The notes below the pieces were generated by a model. The model saw only the letters and a program-made list of their open reading frames with translations. It ran no database searches and was not told where the DNA came from. Of a stretch of 64,000 bases of DNA, positions 41,192 to 50,182 are shown in pieces (positions within the stretch are counted from its first letter, which is position 1; each line of letters opens with the position of its first letter). The position numbers were made by a program, and so were the translations under genes. Source of the DNA: UBA1930 sp943371535 (GTDB lineage Bacteria > Bacteroidota > Bacteroidia > Chitinophagales > Chitinophagaceae); contig CALRVE020000002.1 in NCBI GenBank assembly GCA_943371535.1, positions 62,001 through 126,000 on the forward strand, given 5' to 3'.

Positions 41192-42277
41192 ATGTACAAA
41201 TATATTTTAATTATTGGTTCAGTTTTAGCTGCATCTTGTATGGCAACTAACTCTTCGAAAACGCAATTAAGCACTCATGACTCTTTAGCAGTAAAGCCAT
41301 TGTTTATTACAGAAAAAGTATTTGAAGACAGTGATGATCCAGCAATTTGGATTAACAAAAATAATCTTGCACAAAGTCTTATTCTTGGAACTGATAAACA
41401 TAACACTAACGGTGGCATTTATACTTTTTCATTAAATGGCAAAATAGATACTGCTAGAACTATTCTTGGTATGCAACGTGTAAATAATATTGATGTTGCT
41501 TACGGATTAATGCTGAACAATAAACTTATTGATATAGCAGTTGCAACAGAACGTGGTAAGCAAGCAATAAGAGTGGTGAGTTTACCAGATGTACAATTTA
41601 TTGATGGTGGCTATGGTATTCCAGTTTTTGAAGATGCTACTAACAAAAAGGATAAAGAAACTATGGGTACTGCTTTATATACAAGACCCTCTGATAATGC
41701 AATTTATGCAATTGTTGGTCGTAAAACAGGACCAACAAACGGCTATTTATACCAGTATTTATTAAAAGATAATGGCAAGGGAGTTGTAGTTGCAGAGTTG
41801 GTAAGAAAATTTGGCAGATACTCTGGTAAAAAAGAAATAGAGTCACTTGCAGTAGATAATGAACTGGGTTTTGTCTATTACTCTGATGAGCAATTTGGCA
41901 TTAGAAAGTATTATGCCGACCCTGCAAAAGGAAATGAAGAACTAGCCGTATTTGGCCAGGGCGAATTTTTAGAAGACAATGAAGGGATTTCTATTTATAA
42001 GTTTGATGATGGTACTGGTTATATTCTAGTATCCAATCAATCAGCCAATACCTTTAATGTTTATCCTAGGGAAGGAACTGCTCAAAACAAACACAATCAT
42101 ATTAGAATTACTTCAGTACCCGTTTCTACCAATCAAAGTGATGGTAGCGATGTTACATCAATCAGTTTACCAGGCTTTGAGGGTGGTTTATTTGTTGCTA
42201 TGAGTACCGATAAAACATTTCAATTTTATAGTTGGAAAAGTATTGCAACAAAAGCAGGTCTTCGTATTAAAGAATAA
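41192..42277 (+). CDS. Beta-propeller phytase (3-phytase-like), lipoprotein
   Basis: A 361-residue enzyme predicted to release phosphate from phytate with Ca2+ as cofactor. Family features are DSDDPAIWIN (about 47-56), GTDKHNTNGGIYTF, RVNNIDVAYG, and the Glu/Asp-rich blocks KKEIESLAVD and DNEGISIY. The N-terminus has a lipobox-like AASC (about residue 17), so it is probably surface or periplasm attached. It follows a TonB-dependent receptor; such receptor/phytase pairs are known from other Bacteroidota and Proteobacteria. Confidence 0.88.
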   Translation: MYKYILIIGSVLAASCMATNSSKTQLSTHDSLAVKPLFITEKVFEDSDDPAIWINKNNLAQSLILGTDKHNTNGGIYTFSLNGKIDTARTILGMQRVNNIDVAYGLMLNNKLIDIAVATERGKQAIRVVSLPDVQFIDGGYGIPVFEDATNKKDKETMGTALYTRPSDNAIYAIVGRKTGPTNGYLYQYLLKDNGKGVVVAELVRKFGRYSGKKEIESLAVDNELGFVYYSDEQFGIRKYYADPAKGNEELAVFGQGEFLEDNEGISIYKFDDGTGYILVSNQSANTFNVYPREGTAQNKHNHIRITSVPVSTNQSDGSDVTSISLPGFEGGLFVAMSTDKTFQFYSWKSIATKAGLRIKE

Positions 42278-42291
42278 ATTTCTTACCAAAA

Positions 42292-44310
42292 TTAAACAGC
42301 AGGCTCCACCCAAGCCCCATGTTCTTTTAATAAATTAATCAATTCATCAACAGCAATTTCACTATCAATGTTACGTTTTACAATTTCTTTGCTTTTGTAT
42401 AAAGTAATTTTTCCTACACCACTGCCAACATAACCAAAATCGGCATCAGCCATTTCTCCAGGGCCATTTACAATACAACCCATAATGGCAATTTTTACCC
42501 CTTTTAAATGATTGGTTCTGTTTCTAATTTTTGCAGTGGTTTCTTGTAAGTCGAATAAAGTTCTACCACAACTAGGGCAACTGATATATTCGGTTTTTGA
42601 AATTCTTGTTCTGGTTGCTTGTAAAATGGAAAATGCAGTATTGTTAATAAACTGTTCTGTAGATTGATTTTGTAAGTAGGTTCTGCCTTCTGCCTTTTGC
42701 CCTTTACCTTTTGCCTTTTCATAGCTATTAGCTGTCATTCCAAAACAAACACCATCACCCATTCCATCTAACAATAAAGCTCCAGCTTCTGTAGCAAAAT
42801 GAATTAAGTGTTCATCAGCCGTTTGCCAATTACTATCTACAATTAATACAACAGGATTCTCTATTTTTCTATTCATCAACTCCATAAACATTCTGCGTAC
42901 AGCAGGCATTGCCTGTGGATGTTTACTGCTTAAACACAATACTACAGTTGGATTATTAGCTAATTCATCCAAATAGGTAAAATCATTGATTGTGGTTGTA
43001 TCACTAAAACAATCAATCATCACAAAATTGAGTTTTGGATGAGTTGTTGCTCTTTCAGTAAATCCTTGTCCATCGTAAATTGGGATATACTTGTCTTTAT
43101 CGCTTGCTTGTAACCAATGATTAGGCCATGTAATAACTTTTATTGTTCCCGGCAAAGCAAAGTTCAGTTCAGCTTTACCTGTAAAAATATAATCAGCTGC
43201 AGCATCGCCAATATTCCATTTATCGGTAACCGCATCATATGTATAACCCACACTTTCTAATGACGCAGGTGTTATTTCATCTAACTTACTTAAATCTGCA
43301 ATTACAATAGGCACTTGATTGCCACCAATATTATCTACTGCAAAAGATTTTCTTCTGGCATAGTTGAAAGGAGAGTAAGGAATTTTGTCCATTGCAGGAA
43401 TGCCTTCAGCCTTTTGCCCTACACCTTCTACCTGGTATCTTCTTACCAAATCTTTACAAACAGGAATTTCAAATTCAGGATCTTCAGTTAAACTTACACG
43501 TATTGTATCGCCAATACCATCTTCTAACAATGTACCAATACCAGCAGCACTTTTTACTCTTCCATCTTCACCATCACCAGCTTCTGTAACACCTAAATGC
43601 AACGGATAAATTTCGCCAAACTCAGCATCCATTTGTTGTACTAGTAAACGATAAGCTTGCACCATTACCTGAGGATTACTGCTCTTCATGCTCAAGATAA
43701 TATTATGATAATCTTCACTTCTAGCAATACGTAAAAATTCCATAGCACTTTCTACCATACCATTAGCAGTATCGCCATAACGACTCATAATTCTATCACT
43801 CAAACTCCCATGATTGGTTCCAATACGCATGGCTGTTCCATGTTCTTTACAAATTCTCACCAATGGAGTAAAGCGTTCACGAATACGTTCTATTTCTTCT
43901 AAATATTCAGCATCGGTATATTCAATTTGTTCAAACTTTTTCTTATCTACATAATTACCTGGGTTCACCCTCACTTTCTCTACAATTCTTGCTGCAATTT
44001 CAGCAGCATTGGGCGTAAAATGAATATCAGCTACTAATGGAACATCGTATCCACGTTTGCGTAATTCATCTTTAATATTCTGTAAGTTCTCTGCTTCTTT
44101 TTTTGATGGAGCAGTAATACGAACCAATTCAGCTCCTGCTTCTATACAACGAATGGTTTGTTCAACTGTTGCCATCGTATCCATGGTATCGGTTGTAGTC
44201 ATGGTTTGTACACGAATAGGGTGACCATTGCCCAACAATAAATTACCAATTTTAACTTCTCTGGTTTTTAAACGGCTATACTGAGTTAACGAATTACAAT
44301 AGAGTTGCAT
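42292..44310 (-). CDS. ispG: 4-hydroxy-3-methylbut-2-enyl diphosphate synthase (three-domain IspG)
   Basis: A 672-residue IspG (GcpE), which reduces MEcPP to HMBPP in the MEP isoprenoid pathway. The N-terminal TIM barrel (VQTMTTTDTMDT, VADIHFTPNAA, RVNPGNYVD) is followed by an inserted domain (about 300-560) and a C-terminal [4Fe-4S] domain with CPSCGRTLFDLQ and GCIVNGPGE. This long form is usual in Bacteroidota, Chlamydiae and plants; E. coli IspG has about 372 residues. Two segments, VEGVGQKAEGIP (about 292-303) and KAKGKGQKAEGR (about 531-542), are coded by the same short repeat that is otherwise intergenic, both near the edges of the inserted domain. Confidence 0.95.
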   Translation of the reverse strand: MQLYCNSLTQYSRLKTREVKIGNLLLGNGHPIRVQTMTTTDTMDTMATVEQTIRCIEAGAELVRITAPSKKEAENLQNIKDELRKRGYDVPLVADIHFTPNAAEIAARIVEKVRVNPGNYVDKKKFEQIEYTDAEYLEEIERIRERFTPLVRICKEHGTAMRIGTNHGSLSDRIMSRYGDTANGMVESAMEFLRIARSEDYHNIILSMKSSNPQVMVQAYRLLVQQMDAEFGEIYPLHLGVTEAGDGEDGRVKSAAGIGTLLEDGIGDTIRVSLTEDPEFEIPVCKDLVRRYQVEGVGQKAEGIPAMDKIPYSPFNYARRKSFAVDNIGGNQVPIVIADLSKLDEITPASLESVGYTYDAVTDKWNIGDAAADYIFTGKAELNFALPGTIKVITWPNHWLQASDKDKYIPIYDGQGFTERATTHPKLNFVMIDCFSDTTTINDFTYLDELANNPTVVLCLSSKHPQAMPAVRRMFMELMNRKIENPVVLIVDSNWQTADEHLIHFATEAGALLLDGMGDGVCFGMTANSYEKAKGKGQKAEGRTYLQNQSTEQFINNTAFSILQATRTRISKTEYISCPSCGRTLFDLQETTAKIRNRTNHLKGVKIAIMGCIVNGPGEMADADFGYVGSGVGKITLYKSKEIVKRNIDSEIAVDELINLLKEHGAWVEPAV

Positions 44311-44387
44311 GAAATAGTTTTAATAATGGTAAATGCACTGCAAAAGTGCTTAAAAATGCAATACTTTTAGTGAACTAAATTATAACC

Positions 44388-45236
44388 ATGAAAAAGCTGT
44401 ATTGTTTAGTATTTATTTGTTTACATGGCTTTGCATTTGCACAGAAAAACTTTAAAGAGCTAGGTATTTTAATTAAATCTACTTCGTCATACAGCATGTT
44501 TCCCGATTCTTTAAGAAATATTGAGCCAAGAATTTATCAAGGTAAAACATACACGGCTAAAGAACATTATAACGATAGTTCATTTTTAGTTTTTATTCCT
44601 CAAAAATTTAATCCTACAAAACCTTATGAAATGGTTATTTGGCTGCATGGATGGAATAACAATATTGATTCTACCATTCAATCATTCAATTTAATTGAGC
44701 AATTTTCTACAGCAAATAAAAATGCCCTTTTAGTTTTTGTTCAAGGACCTAAAAATGCACCAGATAGTTATGCAGGAAAATTTGAACAACCCAATAATTT
44801 CAATTGGTTTTTAAAAGATGTAATTACACAACTACAGAAAAAGAAAATAGACATTTCAAGTAAGCCAAATTCTATCATTATTGCTGGGCATAGTGGAGCA
44901 TACAGAGCCATGAGTTATATTACTTTATACAGTAATTATCCTATAAAAGGAATACTCTTATTTGATGCTTTGTATAGTGAAGAAGAAAAGTTTACCATGT
45001 ATTTAAGAGAGAACAAAAAATGTAAATTCTTTAATATTTATACAAAAGATGGAGGAACATTCAATAACTCAACTCAACTTTTTACAACCATGCAAGCTTG
45101 GAAATGGAATGTACATAAAGTAACCAATGAAACGTTTGAGAAACAGCATCAATATTTATTTGTAGAAACTTCAAAAAACCATACCACTGTTTTATCTACT
45201 TTTCATTTGGCATATCTATGGGTAAGTAAGCTATAA
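44388..45236 (+). CDS. Secreted alpha/beta hydrolase (esterase-like)
   Basis: A 282-residue exported protein (signal peptide KLYCLVFICLHGFAFAQ). It has an alpha/beta hydrolase core with VIWLHGWNNN near the start of the domain, the nucleophile elbow IIAGHSGAYRAMSY (about 170) and a late His in KNHTTVLST (about 268). The elbow GHSGAY differs slightly from GxSxG but fits. It resembles polyhydroxybutyrate-depolymerase-like esterases; the substrate is unknown. It converges with the acyl-CoA dehydrogenase gene. Confidence 0.75.
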   Translation: MKKLYCLVFICLHGFAFAQKNFKELGILIKSTSSYSMFPDSLRNIEPRIYQGKTYTAKEHYNDSSFLVFIPQKFNPTKPYEMVIWLHGWNNNIDSTIQSFNLIEQFSTANKNALLVFVQGPKNAPDSYAGKFEQPNNFNWFLKDVITQLQKKKIDISSKPNSIIIAGHSGAYRAMSYITLYSNYPIKGILLFDALYSEEEKFTMYLRENKKCKFFNIYTKDGGTFNNSTQLFTTMQAWKWNVHKVTNETFEKQHQYLFVETSKNHTTVLSTFHLAYLWVSKL

Positions 45237-45268
45237 ATATTTAGTGAACATAAAAATTTATGTAGTAT

Positions 45269-46408
45269 CTATTGCAATACTTCTCTTGCTATCACTAATT
45301 TTTGAATTTCAGAAGTACCCTCTCCTATTGTACAAAGCTTCGCATCTCTATAATGTTTTTCAACCGGAAAGTCTTTTGTGTAGCCATATCCACCAAAAAT
45401 TTGTACTGCATCGTTGGCTACTTTTACAGCTATTTCGCTGCTATAATATTTTGCCATTGCTCCATTTTTGGTCAGTTTCTCTCCACGTTCTTTTAAATCG
45501 CAGCTTTGCCAAACCAATAAATCGCTTGCCATTATTTCAGTGGCCATATCAGCCAATTTAAAACTAATGCCTTGGAAATTACAAATAGGTTGATCAAACT
45601 GATAACGCTCTTTTGAATATTGCAATGCAGCCTCATAAGCTCCTTTTGCAATACCAATTGAAAGTGCTGCAATTGAAATACGACCACCATCTAAAATTTT
45701 TAATGCCTGACGGAAACCGTCTCCCACTTCTCCTAAACGTTGGCTATCACTAATTCTACAATTATCAAAAATCATTTCAGCCGTTTCACTTGCTCTCATG
45801 CCTAGCTTGTTTTCTTTTTTTCCTGCCATAAAACCTGCTGTGCCTCTTTCAACAATAAAGGCAGTTGAGTTACCGCTTGTTCTTGGTTCACCAGTTCTAC
45901 AAATTACAACAGCAATATCTCCAGTTTTACCATGTGTAATCCAGCTTTTAGTGCCATTTAAAATCCAATCATTACCCTCTTTTACTGCAACCGTTTTCAT
46001 ATTGCCTGCATCGCTACCTGTATTGGGTTCTGTTAAACCCCAAGCTCCTATATGTTCTGCTGTGGCCAATTTTGGTAGATATTTTTCTTTTTGTGCATCG
46101 TTACCAAAAGTTAAAATATGATTGGTACATAAACTATTGTGTGCAGCCACACTTAAACCTATTGAACCACAAACTTTAGCAATTTCTTGAATTATGGCGT
46201 TGTACTCAAAATAGCTTAATCCAGCACCACCATATTTTTCTGGCACTAAAACACCCATCATACCAAGCTTACCCAATTCTTTAAAAATATGAATGGGGAA
46301 TTCTTGCGTTTCGTCCCACTCCATTACATGTGGCTTAATATATTGATGTGCAAAATCTTTAGCGGTTTGTGCTACTTGTTGTGTTAATTCGGATGCTAAA
46401 AAATTCAT
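45269..46408 (-). CDS. Acyl-CoA dehydrogenase (short-chain type)
   Basis: A 379-residue FAD enzyme oxidising acyl-CoA to enoyl-CoA and passing electrons to ETF. FAD/substrate motifs are GAWGLTEPNTGSDAG (about 120-134) and NDAVQIFGGYGYTKDFPVEKHYRDAK. The catalytic base is the Glu in GEGTSEIQ near residue 362, as in SCAD/butyryl-CoA dehydrogenases. The start is taken at 46408; the upstream extension covers a hairpin and promoter region. A -7 box and a palindromic candidate operator lie upstream at 46480-46507. Confidence 0.93.
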   Translation of the reverse strand: MNFLASELTQQVAQTAKDFAHQYIKPHVMEWDETQEFPIHIFKELGKLGMMGVLVPEKYGGAGLSYFEYNAIIQEIAKVCGSIGLSVAAHNSLCTNHILTFGNDAQKEKYLPKLATAEHIGAWGLTEPNTGSDAGNMKTVAVKEGNDWILNGTKSWITHGKTGDIAVVICRTGEPRTSGNSTAFIVERGTAGFMAGKKENKLGMRASETAEMIFDNCRISDSQRLGEVGDGFRQALKILDGGRISIAALSIGIAKGAYEAALQYSKERYQFDQPICNFQGISFKLADMATEIMASDLLVWQSCDLKERGEKLTKNGAMAKYYSSEIAVKVANDAVQIFGGYGYTKDFPVEKHYRDAKLCTIGEGTSEIQKLVIAREVLQ

Positions 46409-46428
46409 AATTAGTTTTTGAATAGATA

Positions 46429-46450
46429 AGTCCTGCATTGCTGCAGGACT
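46429..46450 (-). promoter_or_regulatory. Leader hairpin of the acyl-CoA dehydrogenase mRNA
   Basis: Perfect 9-bp stem AGTCCTGCA/TGCAGGACT around a 4-nt loop, 20 bp upstream of the start codon. It could affect translation. Confidence 0.4.
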
Positions 46451-46479
46451 ATTATAAAATGGCAATCGTTAAAGGCTGT

Positions 46480-46507
46480 ACTAACATTTGTTAGTTTTAC
46501 AAAACTA
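46480..46507 (-). promoter_or_regulatory. Promoter and candidate operator of the acyl-CoA dehydrogenase gene
   Basis: The minus-strand -7 box TAGTTTTG (46500-46507) is a perfect TAnnTTTG. Directly downstream, over the expected start site, lies the dyad ACTAACA-TT-TGTTAGT (46480-46495). A dyad at the start site is the classical position for a repressor operator. Confidence 0.45.
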
Positions 46508-46544
46508 AGGGAATAATTGATGTATCCAAATATTTTATAGTCAT

Positions 46545-47465
46545 TTATTCAACCGACAAATAAGGAGCCATTTTGTTAAACACTTCTTCGGTTATGAATA
46601 CAATCTTTTTAATGTCGGATACATGTTTATAGGCTCCATGTTTACTTCTATAAATAACGATTGCTTTGGCTACTGCTTTATCAATATATGGATGACCACC
46701 TAAATCAAAATCTGATGCGGTGTTAATATTGATTTTTCTAATTGCCATAGATTGAATTTGTAAGTAAGGCAATATAGCAGTGAAAATTGAATCTGTCATT
46801 CCATACGTTTCTTTTACTTGTTGAACTGTTAAAAAGCCACCTAATTTTTCTCTATAACTTACAATTTTATAAGGCAAGGGATACTCAAGACCTGGCAAAA
46901 GTTTGAATTGTTGCGAAGTGGCTGTATTTACATCTACAATAGCTGGTTTGGCAGGTGTTGGGCTGTACTTATTATTATACGAATTGCTGGTTGACGCAAC
47001 TCCATTATCAGCTATTTTTATGTAAGGAATAATTCTATCGGCTTCATCTTTTCGTAAACCCCAAATTTTTCTAATATCTTCTGGTTGTTTAAACTTACCT
47101 CCTTTACTGCAATAGTTTAAAATAGTTTTCACCGTTTTTTCTCGAATGCCCAATTTCAACCAACCTTCTTCAGATAATGTATTAGGATCAAATGAAAATA
47201 AAACCCCTTTTGCTAAAGCATCACTATTTGTATAGCTTGTTGTATAATTGGTATTGTTGTTGGAAGAATTAATGTAAGTATTTTGTCGCTCAGTATTGAG
47301 TGTTTCAATTTGCTCAACTATTTTAGTATCGGCTTTTACAGTTGACTTTTCTACCGAGAAAAAATTAGGCAACCATAAAAAAATGAGCATGATTATTATC
47401 AATATAACAATAGCAATTCTATCGTTTTTTGAAAACGTGAAATAGTCTTTAAAGATTTTATTCAT
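46545..47465 (-). CDS. Membrane-anchored helix-hairpin-helix protein (ComEA-like repeats)
   Basis: A 306-residue protein with one N-terminal membrane helix (about 17-35) and a Ser/Asn/Thr-rich linker. Three ComEA-type HhH units follow (about 85-147, 170-227 and 235-304), with hallmarks VDVNTATSQQFKLLPGL, ININTASDFDLGGHPYID and closing VFNKMAPYL. ComEA proteins bind DNA in natural transformation, but in Bacteroidota multi-HhH proteins of this kind are not proven to do so. No other competence genes are near. A TACATTTG -7 box lies at 47561-47568, 96 bp upstream. Confidence 0.8.
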   Translation of the reverse strand: MNKIFKDYFTFSKNDRIAIVILIIIMLIFLWLPNFFSVEKSTVKADTKIVEQIETLNTERQNTYINSSNNNTNYTTSYTNSDALAKGVLFSFDPNTLSEEGWLKLGIREKTVKTILNYCSKGGKFKQPEDIRKIWGLRKDEADRIIPYIKIADNGVASTSNSYNNKYSPTPAKPAIVDVNTATSQQFKLLPGLEYPLPYKIVSYREKLGGFLTVQQVKETYGMTDSIFTAILPYLQIQSMAIRKININTASDFDLGGHPYIDKAVAKAIVIYRSKHGAYKHVSDIKKIVFITEEVFNKMAPYLSVE

Positions 47466-47560
47466 TTTTATTGTATTTAATGTTTCAACAAAATGAGCAT
47501 CTTAAGCAATTCAAAAAGTCAATATCAACTTATTGATAACTGTATTGGAAATGACTAGTT

Positions 47561-47568
47561 CAAATGTA
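47561..47568 (-). promoter_or_regulatory. Candidate -7 promoter element of the HhH gene
   Basis: The minus strand reads TACATTTG, a perfect TAnnTTTG, giving a leader of about 90 nt. Confidence 0.35.
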
Positions 47569-47634
47569 TATTTATTTCACTATATAATAACTATTTTACA
47601 CAAACTATTTTTTTATTATTTATCATACAACAAA

Positions 47635-47668
47635 AAATGGGCTGTTTTCACTTGAAAACAGCCCATTT
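47635..47668 (-). terminator. cysS terminator
   Basis: A perfect 15-bp stem, AAATGGGCTGTTTTC with its complement, loop ACTT, and a T run after it on the minus strand. It begins 20 bp past the cysS stop. Confidence 0.85.
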
Positions 47669-47687
47669 AGTTAATTTTAAAGATGCA

Positions 47688-49190
47688 TTAATTAAAACTA
47701 TAACTCACACTGCCATCTTTTTCGTCTTTTAGCTGAATGCCCAATTGCACCAATTCGTTTCTAATTAAGTCGCTTGTTACAAAATCTTTTTTAGCTTTTG
47801 CTTCTTTTCGAATATTGATTAATAATTGCAACACACCATCAATTTGTTTGTTATTGCTAGCAACTTCAGCCTTTAAACCAAAAATATGTTCAATAAATAA
47901 TTTAAACTGTTCTTGCATGAATTGAATAGTGTTACTACTAATTGCAGTACTGCTAATTTGCTGATTTTTTATACCGTTAATGGTTGATGTAATTTCAAAC
48001 ATATTAGCCAATACTTTGGCAGTACTAAAATCATCTTCAATAAATTCAGTAAACTCTGCTACTTGTTGTTTGATTTTTTCGTCTAAAATTTTATCGCTTG
48101 CATCCCAATTGCCTAATGATAATTTTTGTAAATTTTCGTATGCTTCCCATAAACGTTTAAATGCTTTTTCACTTGCTTGCAATGCCTCGTTACTAAAATC
48201 AATTGGTGAACGATAATGCGATTGCAAAATAAAAAAACGAATAGTCATTGGATGATAAGCTTGCTCTAAAATAGGATGTGTGCCAGCAAACAACTCACTT
48301 AATTTAATTACATTGTTATAGCTTTTACCCATTTTTTTACCATTAATGGTAATCATGTTGTTATGCATCCAATACTTTACAGGTGGCGTATGATTGCAAA
48401 CACTACTTTGAGCAATCTCACATTCATGATGTGGAAACTGCAAATCCATTCCACCGCCATGTATATCAAATTGTGCACCCAAATATTTTGTAGCCATTGC
48501 ACTACATTCAATATGCCAACCTGGGAAACCTTCGCCCCATGGGCTTTTCCAACGCATTAAGTGTTCGGGTGGTGCATTTTTCCATAAGGCAAAATCACTT
48601 TTATCACGCTTCTCATCCTGATTGTCTAATTCTCTTGTAGTATCTAATTGATCTTCTAAATTTCTGCCACTTAGTATGCCATAAGGCAATCCTTTTTTAC
48701 TAAAATCTTCGTTGTATTTATTCACGTCAAAATAAACAGATCCATTGGCAACATAAGCATATCCATCGGCTATGATTTGTTCAATCATGTTGATTTGCTC
48801 AACAATATGGCCTGTTGCTGTTGGTTCAATACTTGGTTCAATATTATTAAACTGCTTCATTGCCCAATGAAATAGGTTGGTATATTTTTGTACCAATTCC
48901 ATGGGTTCTAACTTTTCTACAACTGCTTTTGTGTTAATTTTATCTTCTGCCTCACGACCTTCTTCTTCAAAGTGACCGGCATCGGTAATATTTCTAACAT
49001 ATCGTACTTTATAACCTAAGTGTATTAAATATCTGTACACTACATCAAAAGTTATATACGGACGTGCATGACCTAAATGACTTTCGCCACTTACGGTTGG
49101 TCCGCAAACGTACATACCAACATGACCTTGCGTAATTGACTGAAATTCTTCTTTTTTTCTGCTTAGAGAATTGTATATCTTAAGTGGCAT
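47688..49190 (-). CDS. cysS: Cysteinyl-tRNA synthetase
   Basis: A 500-residue class I synthetase. It carries the zinc Cys in YVCGPTV (about 30), the HIGH motif as HLGHARPY, other zinc ligands in WHIECSAMA and HHECEIAQ, and KMSKS as KMGKSYNN (about 285). The ATG at 49190 is taken as start; a TTG two codons earlier is less likely. A perfect -7 box (49231-49238) gives a leader of about 34 nt. Confidence 0.95.
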   Translation of the reverse strand: MPLKIYNSLSRKKEEFQSITQGHVGMYVCGPTVSGESHLGHARPYITFDVVYRYLIHLGYKVRYVRNITDAGHFEEEGREAEDKINTKAVVEKLEPMELVQKYTNLFHWAMKQFNNIEPSIEPTATGHIVEQINMIEQIIADGYAYVANGSVYFDVNKYNEDFSKKGLPYGILSGRNLEDQLDTTRELDNQDEKRDKSDFALWKNAPPEHLMRWKSPWGEGFPGWHIECSAMATKYLGAQFDIHGGGMDLQFPHHECEIAQSSVCNHTPPVKYWMHNNMITINGKKMGKSYNNVIKLSELFAGTHPILEQAYHPMTIRFFILQSHYRSPIDFSNEALQASEKAFKRLWEAYENLQKLSLGNWDASDKILDEKIKQQVAEFTEFIEDDFSTAKVLANMFEITSTINGIKNQQISSTAISSNTIQFMQEQFKLFIEHIFGLKAEVASNNKQIDGVLQLLINIRKEAKAKKDFVTSDLIRNELVQLGIQLKDEKDGSVSYSFN

Positions 49191-49574
49191 AACCAAAAAT
49201 TATTTTAAATAGACATGAACATTTGTTGTACAAAAGTAGAGGGTAGCTGTATTAACAGCAGCAACAACAACAACAATATAGAGAAAGATGTTTCATTAAA
49301 GCGAAGATAAGGAAGCTGATTTTTTGAAAATAATTTTTTTAGGAGTGAAAGATGATAGTAAGTATTGCTATAACCGCCAAGAAAGTAAAAAAACCGTTGT
49401 TGGGTTTGAGTAAACATTTCGGGGTTAAGAAAGCTAGTATAAGTTTTAGAAAGTTTGTTTAGCTAATAATTATTTAGAGCAATTAAGAAGCAAAGAAATT
49501 TATATTATGAACAACAATACTTTTGCTATTCATTTATAAAATTGTTCAAGAAATAAAAAGAAAAAAATAAGTGT
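49191..49574. other. Divergent promoter region of cysS and the DUF4286 gene
   Basis: It holds the cysS -7 box at 49231-49238 and an AACAACAAC tract near 49262-49274. A minus-strand frame here would encode a poly-Leu peptide but overlaps the promoter, so it is not called. No further feature is seen. Confidence 0.45.
49231..49238 (-). promoter_or_regulatory. -7 promoter element of cysS
   Basis: The minus strand reads TACTTTTG, a perfect TAnnTTTG, 40 bp before the cysS ATG. Confidence 0.55.
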
Positions 49575-49880
49575 ATGTTCATTTACAATGTAACAATTCA
49601 GGTAAGTCATTCTATAAAAGATGCTTGGGTAGAATGGATGAAAACAAAACATATTCGAGAAGTAATGGCTACCAATTGCTTTATTAAATACCAATTTGTA
49701 AAAGTTGTAGACATTGATGAAACAGAAGGAGTAACTTATGCAGCACAGTATTATGCAGAAAGTAAAGCCCAATATAATCGCTATATTGAACTATTTGCAA
49801 CAGCGTTAAGAGATGATGCTAATAGAAGTTGGGGCAATCAATACATAGGTTTTCGCTCATTAATGGAGGTTGTGGATTGA
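49575..49880 (+). CDS. DUF4286 family protein
   Basis: A 101-residue cytosolic protein with the DUF4286 pattern: FIYNVTIQVSHSIKDAWVEWM, an Arg-Glu-containing helix (KHIREVMATNCF), and ARDD-like ALRDDANRSWGNQYIGFRSLMEVV near the end. The fold is ferredoxin-like in form, and members are restricted largely to Bacteroidota. Function is unknown. It lies between cysS and HU with its own transcription direction. Confidence 0.85.
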   Translation: MFIYNVTIQVSHSIKDAWVEWMKTKHIREVMATNCFIKYQFVKVVDIDETEGVTYAAQYYAESKAQYNRYIELFATALRDDANRSWGNQYIGFRSLMEVVD

Positions 49881-50182
49881 GTGTGGATAGTTTTTTAAAT
49901 AGATTTTTGTAATTCCCTTTCTCCCTTATATTTCTTTTAAAAGCCTTACAGGCATTGAATTTCAGCACAAATAAGCTGAAACCCTTTATTTACAAGGCTT
50001 TTGAGCAAATTTTCGTTTAACTGATTTAATAATTTAGAAATAGAAAATCGTTGAAATCCTTTATTAATAAGGGTTTTAACAGAAATGCAATTTTTATTTT
50101 TTTTGAATAATTAATCTTACTTGTATTGAAAACGAATAAATTTGTTGCTCAAACAAAATTTACATTTTAAAACACAATTATT
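49881..50182 (+). other. HU upstream region with nested hairpins
   Basis: An outer stem AAAAGCCTT/AAGGCTTTT (49939-49947 with 49994-50002) encloses TTTCAGC/GCTGAAA (49960-49966 with 49975-49981). A second hairpin AAATCCTT/AAGGGTTT is at 50054-50076. A perfect -7 box TAAATTTG lies at 50137-50144, 38 bp before the HU start, so the hairpins are upstream of the transcript. They may end the DUF4286 transcript or be dispersed repeats. Confidence 0.45.
50137..50144 (+). promoter_or_regulatory. -7 promoter element of the HU gene
   Basis: TAAATTTG, a perfect TAnnTTTG, 38 bp before the start codon, with no clear -33 box. Confidence 0.5.

Noticed and set aside
43385..43609. Plus-strand frames inside ispG and other conserved genes
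   Set aside because: They are shadows of the conserved gene on the other strand, with no start context or family match.
46409..46465. Upstream ATG for the acyl-CoA dehydrogenase gene
   Set aside because: It would add 19 residues encoded by the hairpin; the ATG at 46408 starts directly at the conserved N-terminus.
49205..49417. Minus-strand frame with a poly-Leu tract before cysS, possible leader peptide
   Set aside because: It overlaps the cysS -7 box and has no Cys codons, so an attenuator is not supported. No T-box elements are seen.
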